A DNA stretch of 11,878 bases, taken from the NCBI GenBank assembly GCA_051745395.1, contig JBNJEA010000097.1, positions 1-11,878 of the forward strand, read 5' to 3'. Below are positions 6,060 to 11,439 of this stretch, piece after piece. Source of the stretch: JBNJEA01 sp051745395 (GTDB taxonomy: Bacteria > Desulfobacterota > Desulfobacteria > Desulfobacterales > Desulfosalsimonadaceae). Under the pieces are notes generated by a model. It did not search any database. It was not told the DNA's origin and was given only the letters and a program-made list of their open reading frames with translations. Position numbers and translations under genes: made by a program. The stretch's first letter is position 1. Each line of letters opens with the position of its first letter.

Positions 6060-6896
6060 TTACGAGTTTCGGGGCTGGTCCGGAGACCGGCTCTGGGCCT
6101 TTTGTTTGCGTTCGGCTGCGGCCGCCTCGTCCATTTCGAAATCGCCCTCCTTAAACAGCAGCCACTTCAGCCAGCGGAAGCTGAATTGCATCAGTTCCAT
6201 GTCATCGTTTTGAATGGTTTCCACCGTGGCCGCATCGATCCGGTAGAGGCTTAAAAACGAACTTTCAAAAACAAACCGCCGGAACCGGTCGATGTCGTAG
6301 CTGGCTGTAAAAAACATGTTCTTGGTCTTCTGGGTCAACCGGATGTTAGACGGCAGCGAACGCTTCCGGACAATAAGCTCCGTCCACGGCGAGTTGATCT
6401 CGTCACTGACATCCGCCCCCTGGTTTTTTCTCCATTGATCGACCGTCCACTCGGTATCTTCTTCAAAACCCCGGCAATGCGGCTCATGGACAAAAAAGTA
6501 AAATCCTTCGTCGTCTTGTTCCTCCTTATTGCTCAGGGACCCGACGCCCAGGGGATAATACCGGCAGGTCGTCGGCCGGTCCTCGTAGACCAGACAGCCA
6601 TCTTCTCTTACAAAGGGGCATGCCGGCTCGCCTTCCACATCGTCTAACATGCGCAGGGTAACGACGGGCAAATCCGTTTTTTCCAGAATCTGCGGGGTGG
6701 TATAGACAGCCAAAAACTCCTCGGAGGTCATTTCCAGCCGGGTTTTCAACCGGTAGATATCATAGGGGGTCAACATAATGTTGATGCCGTGACAGCACTT
6801 CGTAAAACACGGCACCCCGGGATGGCACCGGAAGTGAAACCGACTGCTGCCGCTTAACTTGACCGGCGGAATGCCGGCCTGATCGGATGATTCCAT
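6060..6896 (-). CDS. YkgJ-type cysteine-cluster protein (copy 1)
   Basis: This 278-residue protein belongs to the family called putative zinc- or iron-chelating (YkgJ/UPF0153). The N-terminal cluster is Cys24-x5-Cys30-x3-Cys34-Cys35, then Cys93 (ACPF), Cys101 (DGC), Cys111 in RPTTCRYYPLG and Cys141 in HEPHCRGF, eight conserved Cys in all. LTPYDIYRL (42-50) follows the first cluster, as in the family. The C-terminal 120 residues have no recognised domain and end in a charged Glu/Lys/Arg-rich tail. No signal peptide is seen. The start ATG at 6896 has AGAGGAG upstream at suitable spacing. It is last in a likely operon behind the SDR gene and is a diverged paralogue of copy 2. The metal and biochemical role are not known to me. 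Confidence 0.85.
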   Translation of the reverse strand: MESSDQAGIPPVKLSGSSRFHFRCHPGVPCFTKCCHGINIMLTPYDIYRLKTRLEMTSEEFLAVYTTPQILEKTDLPVVTLRMLDDVEGEPACPFVREDGCLVYEDRPTTCRYYPLGVGSLSNKEEQDDEGFYFFVHEPHCRGFEEDTEWTVDQWRKNQGADVSDEINSPWTELIVRKRSLPSNIRLTQKTKNMFFTASYDIDRFRRFVFESSFLSLYRIDAATVETIQNDDMELMQFSFRWLKWLLFKEGDFEMDEAAAAERKQKAQSRSPDQPRNS

Positions 6897-6930
6897 GCAA
6901 TTGCTCTCCTCTTCTTTTCCAATATGGCAT

Positions 6931-6948
6931 CATCGCATTGTCGCGATG
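6931..6948. repeat. Small hairpin between SDR and YkgJ copy 1
   Basis: CATCGC (6931-6936) and GCGATG (6943-6948) form a 6-bp stem with a 6-nt loop in the 127-nt gap between the SDR stop and the YkgJ copy 1 start. There is no T-run after it on the minus strand, so it is not a terminator. Confidence 0.35.
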
Positions 6949-7023
6949 CGTTCAATGAATCAAAATTATCTGCCTACCGCATGTACGGGAGAAGGTCAAC
7001 CGATGATGACAAAACCCTGGATT

Positions 7024-7839
7024 TCAAACAACGCCTTCCGGCATGGGCCCCGGCCGGTCGCCGCCGATCACATAGCCGCCGTCTACCCGGAGCACGCTTC
7101 CCGTCATGAAGGGGGCATCCTTTATAATAAACATCACCGCCCGGATGATGTCGTCGATACGGCCCGTCCGGCCCATTGGCGTATGATCGACGATGGCCTG
7201 CTTTTGTGATTCTGACAAAAGCCCCCACCCCCGGGTATTTTCGGCATGCCGGGTTTCAAAAAAGCCGAGCATGATTTCGTTGACCCGAATTTCCGGCGCC
7301 CCCATTTTCGCCCAGTTTTCGGTAAGCAGCGAAACGCCCCGGTTTGCCGCCGCATACCCCTCGTTAAAAACGGGGCTGGCGGCGCCGCTGCGGCCCACCA
7401 TGCCGGCGATGGAGGAAAAATTGATCACACAGGCCCTGCCGGCGGCTTTGAGGTGGGGATAGGCCGCATCAAAGACCCACCGCTTGGCCCGGAGGGTGGT
7501 GGCCATTTCCAGGTCCCACTGATCCCGGGTATAGGCCCCGTGGACCACCGGCCAGCCCCCGCGCTCAATGTTGTTGATCAGGATGTCGATTTTGCCGAAC
7601 CGCTCGACGACGTTGTCGACAAAGGCGCCGATGGCATCGGTATCCAGCAGGTTGACCCGCTCGATTTGATGCGGGGTTCCCACGGCGGCGAAATCGCGGA
7701 TCATTTCCGGCAGGGATTGTTCCCAGTCATAATAGGTCATGCCGAGCCGGACGCCCTGTTCGGCCAGCGCCAGCCCGATGCCCTTGCCGATGCCCTTGAT
7801 GCCGCCGAGCACGACCGCGACACTTCCGTTTAATTCCAT
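7024..7839 (-). CDS. Short-chain dehydrogenase/reductase (SDR) with altered catalytic tetrad
   Basis: This is a 271-residue classical-SDR-length Rossmann protein. The cofactor-binding glycine motif is GGIKGIGKGIG (12-22), NN of the NNAG motif is at 89-90 (INNIERGG), and the active-site Ser is in NFSSIAG (Ser143). The Tyr motif reads GYAAANRG: Tyr162 is present, but the catalytic Lys expected at Tyr+4 is Asn166 (codon AAC). The Ser-Tyr distance is about 19 residues instead of the usual 13. The C-terminal MTGSVLRVDGGY (245-256) is typical of the family. Substrate is unknown. I chose ATG at 7839 because AAAGGAGG lies 10 nt upstream; a longer in-frame reading from 7938 would overlap the upstream gene. 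It lies 34 nt after YkgJ copy 2, so the two are probably one operon. Confidence 0.88.
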   Translation of the reverse strand: MELNGSVAVVLGGIKGIGKGIGLALAEQGVRLGMTYYDWEQSLPEMIRDFAAVGTPHQIERVNLLDTDAIGAFVDNVVERFGKIDILINNIERGGWPVVHGAYTRDQWDLEMATTLRAKRWVFDAAYPHLKAAGRACVINFSSIAGMVGRSGAASPVFNEGYAAANRGVSLLTENWAKMGAPEIRVNEIMLGFFETRHAENTRGWGLLSESQKQAIVDHTPMGRTGRIDDIIRAVMFIIKDAPFMTGSVLRVDGGYVIGGDRPGPMPEGVV

Positions 7840-7873
7840 AACCCGTCTGCCTCCTTTGCCCTGTCGCAGCATT

Positions 7874-8614
7874 TCACTTTGCTTTGGCCCGCAAAATCGA
7901 GCCCGCATAGGCCATGGCCGTCTGCAAAAGCCGCTCATCGGTCACCGTTTGGGCATCTTCCGGGCAAAGCCCGTCCGGCATTTTCGGCAAGTCACCATTG
8001 CCGAGGCGCAGGCGGAAGCGATCGAGATCATAGAGGGCCATAAAAATTTCATCCAATGGCCCACGGGGCAGACGGTCGGGATGGTGCTGCTGTTTGATGC
8101 CGATCAAAGCGATCATGGCATCATTGGACTCGTTATACGGCAAAACCCCCTGGTCGGCCATCCACTGGCCGACGGTCATGGGCGCGCCCCGGTCAAAACC
8201 CCGGCAGTGGGCTTCCCGGATCAGCATGTATTCGGCCGTGACTTGCCCGGTATGACGATTTCTCCGGGCCATGCGCGCTACCGGATACATGCGGCACGAT
8301 GCCGGCCGGTCTGCATAAACCCGGCAGCCGTCTGCGGTTACAAACGGGCATTTTAGCTCCGGGCCCGGCTGCGGCCGAAGGGTGACCACCGGCAAACCGG
8401 ATTGCGGACCATCGTGTGTGCCGGCATAGGCGGCCAGAAAATCGCCGGAAGTCATGGCCAGATGATTTTTCAGCCGCAGCACATCATAGGGGGTCAAGAA
8501 CTGGTTCAGATCCCGGCAGCAGGCATTAAAACAATCCACCCCCGGTCCGCAGGCGAAACAAAACGACTGATCCGGGGCAATCGATACAATCTGGTTGTCA
8601 GCGCTTTTTTCCAT
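7874..8614 (-). CDS. YkgJ-type cysteine-cluster protein (copy 2)
   Basis: This 246-residue protein is paralogous to the one at 6060-6896. Its cluster Cys22-x5-Cys28-x3-Cys32-Cys33 is followed by LTPYDVLRL (40-48), Cys89 (KCPF), Cys97 (DGC), Cys107 in RPASCRMYP and Cys137 in REAHCRGF. All eight Cys of copy 1 are conserved in the same order, plus an extra Cys19. The family is annotated as zinc/iron chelating; a metal- or Fe-S-dependent function is inferred only from the Cys pattern. It is the first gene of the minus-strand cluster. ATG at 8614 has AAGGA 5 nt upstream. The C-terminal third (about 145-246) lacks a named domain but shares the motif YDLDRFR with copy 1 (YDIDRFR). Confidence 0.85.
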   Translation of the reverse strand: MEKSADNQIVSIAPDQSFCFACGPGVDCFNACCRDLNQFLTPYDVLRLKNHLAMTSGDFLAAYAGTHDGPQSGLPVVTLRPQPGPELKCPFVTADGCRVYADRPASCRMYPVARMARRNRHTGQVTAEYMLIREAHCRGFDRGAPMTVGQWMADQGVLPYNESNDAMIALIGIKQQHHPDRLPRGPLDEIFMALYDLDRFRLRLGNGDLPKMPDGLCPEDAQTVTDERLLQTAMAYAGSILRAKAK

Positions 8615-8689
8615 GGGATTCCTTCACAGGACAGAGTTCAAATTTTGGTTTTCCGGTTATCCGGAATATTTCAATTCATAAAAAAATAA

Positions 8690-8704
8690 CTGGAGTAAAC
8701 TGGA
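8690..8704 (-). repeat. Inverted copy of the TCCRGTTTACTCCAG repeat
   Basis: On the minus strand this reads TCCAGTTTACTCCAG, differing at one base from 5884-5898 on the plus strand. CCAGTT is itself repeated with a 10-bp period. The two copies face each other across the 2.8-kb YkgJ-SDR-YkgJ block. Confidence 0.5.
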
Positions 8705-8884
8705 AAAAATAGCGGGGGCCTGCCATACCGAATCTGTTTTATTGCCGTTGCCATGTCATCCGGCCAATGACCATATGCATTTTCACCCTCAGAATCAATT
8801 GTTTTTCTTGAATGCCGCCGCCCGAAACCGCGGCCGGATCCCGTCCGGGTTGAAAAAATTCTGGAAAAAGATAGGATTTTTTCC

Positions 8885-8912
8885 TTGCATGATTTTTTTA
8901 GTATGATATAAA
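8885..8912 (+). promoter_or_regulatory. Probable promoter of the infC operon
   Basis: A partial -35 TTGCAT (8885-8890), a 16-nt spacer and a -10 TATAAA (8907-8912) lie about 70 nt upstream of infC. The -10 is good and the -35 weak. The region before it has runs of T and A that may act as an UP-like element. Confidence 0.5.
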
Positions 8913-8971
8913 TTTCAGGTTAATTGATGGAGTTATAGTCATATTTGACGGAAAAACGCGACAGCATCACG

Positions 8972-8985
8972 GGAGGTGTCAAATA
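8972..8985 (+). promoter_or_regulatory. infC ribosome binding site and AUA start
   Basis: GGAGGT (8972-8977) is followed after 5 nt by ATA (8983-8985), which opens the frame of IF-3. No ATG, GTG or TTG exists in this frame between the Shine-Dalgarno and GTG 9013, and that GTG has no Shine-Dalgarno (only AACGG precedes it). Confidence 0.8.
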
Positions 8986-9507
8986 GCCAAGCAACGCAAT
9001 ACCGAAAAACGGGTGAATATCAACAAGGAAATCAGGGCAAAAGAAGTTCGGGTCATTGATCCCGACGGCAACCAGCTCGGTGTTGTGCCCTTTCAATCGG
9101 CCATGAATACGGCTGAGGATTTCGGCCTTGACCTGGTGGAAGTTTCGCCCAATGCGAAACCGCCGGTCTGTAAAATCATGGATTACGGCCGCTACAAGTA
9201 CGAGCAGGACAAAAAGCAGCAGGAGGCCCGAAAAAAACAATCCACAATTCAGGTCAAGGAAATCAAGGTCCGTCCGAAAACCGACAAGCACGACCTGGAA
9301 ATCAAACTCGGCCATATTTCAAAATTTATCGGCAAAAACAACAAGGTCAAGGTCACGGTAATGTTCCGGGGACGGGAAATCACCATGACCGAACGGGGCC
9401 GGGAGCTGCTCAATCAAATTGCCGAAAAGGCCGTTGAATTTGCCACAATCGAACAGCCGCCAAAAATGGAAGGCCGGACCATGACCATGCTGCTCGGTCC
9501 CAAATAG
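8983..9507 (+). CDS. infC: Translation initiation factor IF-3
   Basis: IF-3 binds the 30S subunit, keeps it free of 50S and rejects non-AUG or mismatched initiator pairing. Read from ATA 8983 the protein is 174 residues, the normal family length. Its N-terminus AKQRNTEKRVNINKEIR matches the usual IF-3 beginning. The N-domain hallmark KPPVCKIMDYGRYKYE lies around residues 68-83, followed by a Lys/Gln-rich linker (EQDKKQQEARKKQ) and a C-domain beginning KEIKVRPKTDKHDLE. Starting at GTG 9013 would remove ten conserved residues and has no Shine-Dalgarno. Non-AUG infC starts (AUU in E. coli, AUC in Myxococcus) are the known basis of IF-3 autoregulation, so AUA here probably serves the same loop. 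It is first in infC-rpmI-rplT-pheS-pheT. Confidence 0.95.
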   Translation: MAKQRNTEKRVNINKEIRAKEVRVIDPDGNQLGVVPFQSAMNTAEDFGLDLVEVSPNAKPPVCKIMDYGRYKYEQDKKQQEARKKQSTIQVKEIKVRPKTDKHDLEIKLGHISKFIGKNNKVKVTVMFRGREITMTERGRELLNQIAEKAVEFATIEQPPKMEGRTMTMLLGPK

Positions 9508-9577
9508 CCATTGACCCGTCCGAATGTTTTGCCGGAGGCATGATTGCCCCGCCCCTGTTTCAATATCCGAAGCCACA

Positions 9578-9647
9578 TAAATGGCGCGGAAAAATGCCCG
9601 CGCCATTTAATTTTTTATTGACGCACCCAACAGAATGGGGCATTTTT
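9578..9647 (+). promoter_or_regulatory. Stem-loop/pseudoknot (attenuator candidate) between infC and rpmI
   Basis: A perfect 12-bp stem, TAAATGGCGCGG (9578-9589) with CCGCGCCATTTA (9598-9609), encloses an 8-nt loop, AAAAATGC, and is followed by TTTTTTATT. By itself it looks like an intrinsic terminator. The whole loop is complementary to GCATTTTT at 9640-9647, and pairing can extend to 10 bp (9590-9599 with 9638-9647) by opening the last stem pairs. That gives an H-type pseudoknot or an alternative fold about 24 nt upstream of the rpmI Shine-Dalgarno. In E. coli, L20 represses rpmI/rplT through a pseudoknot in this same gene interval; control by L20 here is inferred. Confidence 0.75.
9617..9646 (+). 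promoter_or_regulatory. Weak possible internal promoter for rpmI
   Basis: TTGACG (9618-9623) lies about 17-18 nt before CATTTT/ATTTTT. The -35 is close to consensus but the -10 is poor. If the preceding stem-loop terminates transcription, a promoter here could restart the operon. Confidence 0.25.
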
Positions 9648-9684
9648 TACCGTTTACAAAATCCCTTTTAAAGGAGTGACGATA

Positions 9685-9885
9685 ATGCCGAAAATCAAGA
9701 CCAATCGCGCGGCCGCCAAACGGTTCAAACGCACCGGCAGCGGGAAATACATCTTTAACAAATCCCATGCGAGCCATATTCTGACCAAGAAAACGCGCAA
9801 ACGCAAGCGGGAATTGCGGAGACAACAGGTGCTCGATCCTACCAACCGCAGAGAAGTTCGGCAGTTGCTGCCCTACGGAAAATAA
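9685..9885 (+). CDS. rpmI: 50S ribosomal protein bL35
   Basis: This is a 66-residue, very basic protein of exactly the usual bL35 length. It starts MPKIKTNRAAAKRFKRTGSG and ends in QLLPYGK. bL35 is a late-assembling 50S protein. ATG at 9685 has AAGGAG (9671-9676) at 8-nt spacing; an upstream in-frame GTG at 9676 overlaps the Shine-Dalgarno and is rejected. The Shine-Dalgarno lies in the palindrome CCTTTTAAAGG (9664-9674), which could form a weak 4-bp hairpin and partly hide it. The pseudoknot candidate upstream places this gene as the likely target of L20 feedback. Confidence 0.97.
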   Translation: MPKIKTNRAAAKRFKRTGSGKYIFNKSHASHILTKKTRKRKRELRRQQVLDPTNRREVRQLLPYGK

Positions 9886-9888
9886 TCC

Positions 9889-9916
9889 CCAAGCGATTAA
9901 AGCCAAGCCATTAAAG
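9889..9916 (+). repeat. 14-bp tandem duplication before rplT
   Basis: CCAAGCGATTAAAG (9889-9902) is followed directly by CCAAGCCATTAAAG (9903-9916), differing at one base. The pair fills most of the rpmI-rplT gap and abuts the rplT Shine-Dalgarno GAGGAG (9916-9921). Confidence 0.8.
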
Positions 9917-9929
9917 AGGAGTTGAAACC

Positions 9930-10280
9930 ATGCGAGTGAAAAGAGGATACAAGGCCCGGCATCGCCGAAAAAAGGTGTTGAAACTCGCCAAGGGCTATCA
10001 GGGCGGGCGGAGCAAGCTCTATCGTACCGCCGCCGACGCCGTTGACAAGTCCCTGATGTATGCCTTCCGGGACCGAAAGGTCAGAAAGCGCGATTTCCGG
10101 CGCCTCTGGATCGCCCGGATCAATGCCGGCGCCCGGATGAACCACGTGTCGTACAGCCAGTTCATCAGCGGCTTAAAACGCGCAGATATTGCACTGGACC
10201 GGAAAGTCCTTGCGGAACTGGCCGTATCAGACCCATACGCCTTTTCTCAACTGACGGCCACGGCCGCCCAAAAGCAATAA
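9930..10280 (+). CDS. rplT: 50S ribosomal protein bL20
   Basis: bL20 has 116 residues, the normal length. The N-terminal arm MRVKRGYKARHRRKKVLK is the rRNA-threading extension, followed by GYQGGRSKLYRTA and the globular domain with RDFRRLWIARINAGAR (78-93). It is needed early in 50S assembly. In several bacteria it is the repressor of its own operon (rpmI-rplT), acting on mRNA structures that mimic its 23S site. GAGGAG lies 8 nt before ATG 9930. The gene is 44 nt downstream of rpmI and clearly co-transcribed. Confidence 0.97.
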   Translation: MRVKRGYKARHRRKKVLKLAKGYQGGRSKLYRTAADAVDKSLMYAFRDRKVRKRDFRRLWIARINAGARMNHVSYSQFISGLKRADIALDRKVLAELAVSDPYAFSQLTATAAQKQ

Positions 10281-10337
10281 TCCAGCGTTTTGCCCGCCGG
10301 CACCGACGAAGGGCCCGGCCGACAACCAGACGACGTA

Positions 10338-10377
10338 CGCCCGCCACACCTTACTGTTTGAGCGGGCGATTTGCTTT
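10338..10377 (+). terminator. Hairpin between rplT and pheS (weak terminator or attenuator)
   Basis: CGCCCGC (10338-10344) and GCGGGCG (10362-10368) form a perfect 7-bp GC stem with a 17-nt loop, followed by ATTTGCTTTTAT. The U-rich tail is interrupted, so termination would be partial. This could set the ratio of ribosomal-protein to synthetase expression. I see no Phe-rich leader peptide and no T-box. Confidence 0.45.
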
Positions 10378-10387
10378 TATCCCGGGT

Positions 10388-10433
10388 GATTGTGAAAGAT
10401 TGTAAAAAAAGATTCTGAAAAAAGATTCTGAAA
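10388..10433 (+). repeat. Degenerate tandem repeat, GATTSTGAAA units, abutting the pheS start
   Basis: Four consecutive units are seen at 10388-10397, 10398-10410, 10411-10423 and 10424-10433. Within them AAAAAAGATTCTG occurs twice with no gap (10405-10417 and 10418-10430). The array occupies the place where the pheS Shine-Dalgarno should be. Confidence 0.8.
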
Positions 10434-11438
10434 TTGGACCAATCCATCGAACAAATCAAAGCCGACGCCCTTTCCGCACTGGAAGCGGCCCCGGATGCAG
10501 CCCGGATCAAAGAGCTTTCCGTACGGTATCTGGGCCGCAAGGGCTTGATTACCCAGTACCTGAGAAACATTTCGTCTCTGCCCGCCGACCAGCGGCCGGA
10601 AGCCGGAAAAAGGGCCAACCAGGTCAAAAAGGAACTCGAGGCCGCCTTTAATGCGGCCATGGAGCAGATGGCATCGGCTTCGGAGGAAAAATCCGCCATT
10701 GATGTCTCGCTTCCCGGCCGGCCGTCGCCGCGCGGTACCCTGCATCCCATCACCCGTACCAACCGCCGGATCGCCAAGATTTTTGAACGCCTGGGCTTTG
10801 ACATCGCCGAGGGGCCGGAAGTCGAAACGGACTATTATAACTTCGAGGCGTTAAACATCCCCAAAAATCATCCGGCCCGCGACATGCAGGACACGTTCTA
10901 CATATCCGACAACATCGTTCTCCGGACCCATACCTCGCCCATCCAGGTCCGCTTCATGGCCGCACACCAGCCCCCGGTCCGCATTATCGCCCCGGGCAAA
11001 GTCTACCGGTGCGACTCGGATCTGACCCACACCCCGATGTTTCACCAGGTCGAGGGACTGCTGGTGGATGAAAACATCTCCTTCGGCGATCTCAAGGGGC
11101 TGCTGACCCTTTTTGTTCACCAGTTTTTTGACAAAAACATCAGCCTGCGCTTCCGGCCCAGCTTTTTCCCCTTTACCGAGCCGAGCGCCGAAGTCGACAT
11201 CCAGTGCGTGATCTGCCGCGGGTCGGGCTGCAAGGTTTGCTCGGACACGGGCTGGCTGGAAGTCATGGGCTGCGGCATGGTGCATCCGGCCGTATTTGAA
11301 AACGTGGCCTACGATACCGAGCGGTATGGCGGTTTTGCATTCGGCATGGGCGTGGAACGCCTTGCCATGCTCAAATACGGAATCAATGACATCCGGATGT
11401 TTTTTGAAAGCGACATTCGGTTTTTGAGGCAGTTTTAA
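10434..11438 (+). CDS. pheS: Phenylalanyl-tRNA synthetase alpha subunit
   Basis: PheS is the catalytic subunit of the (alpha-beta)2 enzyme that charges tRNA-Phe. It has 334 residues, full length. An N-terminal coiled-coil arm (1-90) precedes the class II core: motif 1 region RRIAKIFERLGFDIAEGPEVE (111-131), THTSP (165-169), motif 2 YRCDSDLTHTPMFHQVEG (191-208), and motif 3 FGMGVERLAML (303-313). A CxxC-x4-CxxC insert (Cys258, 261, 266, 269) resembles a zinc knuckle and is seen in many bacterial PheS. The probable start is TTG 10434; an in-frame TGA at 10416 leaves only ATT 10425 or CTG 10428 as other choices. No good Shine-Dalgarno precedes it. It is 1 nt before pheT. Confidence 0.96.
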   Translation: MDQSIEQIKADALSALEAAPDAARIKELSVRYLGRKGLITQYLRNISSLPADQRPEAGKRANQVKKELEAAFNAAMEQMASASEEKSAIDVSLPGRPSPRGTLHPITRTNRRIAKIFERLGFDIAEGPEVETDYYNFEALNIPKNHPARDMQDTFYISDNIVLRTHTSPIQVRFMAAHQPPVRIIAPGKVYRCDSDLTHTPMFHQVEGLLVDENISFGDLKGLLTLFVHQFFDKNISLRFRPSFFPFTEPSAEVDIQCVICRGSGCKVCSDTGWLEVMGCGMVHPAVFENVAYDTERYGGFAFGMGVERLAMLKYGINDIRMFFESDIRFLRQF

Positions 11439-11439
11439 G

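Larger units (their letters stand above)
8615..8982. other. Divergent intergenic region between YkgJ copy 2 and infC
   Basis: This 368-bp gap has no convincing gene on either strand. It contains an inverted repeat, TTCCGG-TTAT-CCGGAA (8651-8666), about 37-52 bp upstream of YkgJ copy 2. It also holds the repeat related to 5884-5898 (8690-8704), a small CCGGA/TCCGG hairpin (near 8830-8850), the probable infC promoter and the infC leader. thrS, often found upstream of infC, is absent here. Confidence 0.6.

Noticed and set aside
7840..7938. Longer N-terminus for the SDR from 7938
   Set aside because: It would overlap the end of the upstream YkgJ gene, adds residues unlike the family, and a strong Shine-Dalgarno marks ATG 7839.
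8830..8850. CCGGA/TCCGG hairpin as terminator
   Set aside because: The stem is only 5 bp and no T-tract follows on either strand.
9013..9015. GTG as the infC start
   Set aside because: No Shine-Dalgarno precedes it and it drops the conserved IF-3 N-terminus, whereas ATA 8983 has GGAGGT at good spacing.
10281..10433. T-box or Phe leader peptide controlling pheS
   Set aside because: No T-box core motif (TGGNACC-type) and no short frame with clustered Phe codons were found.
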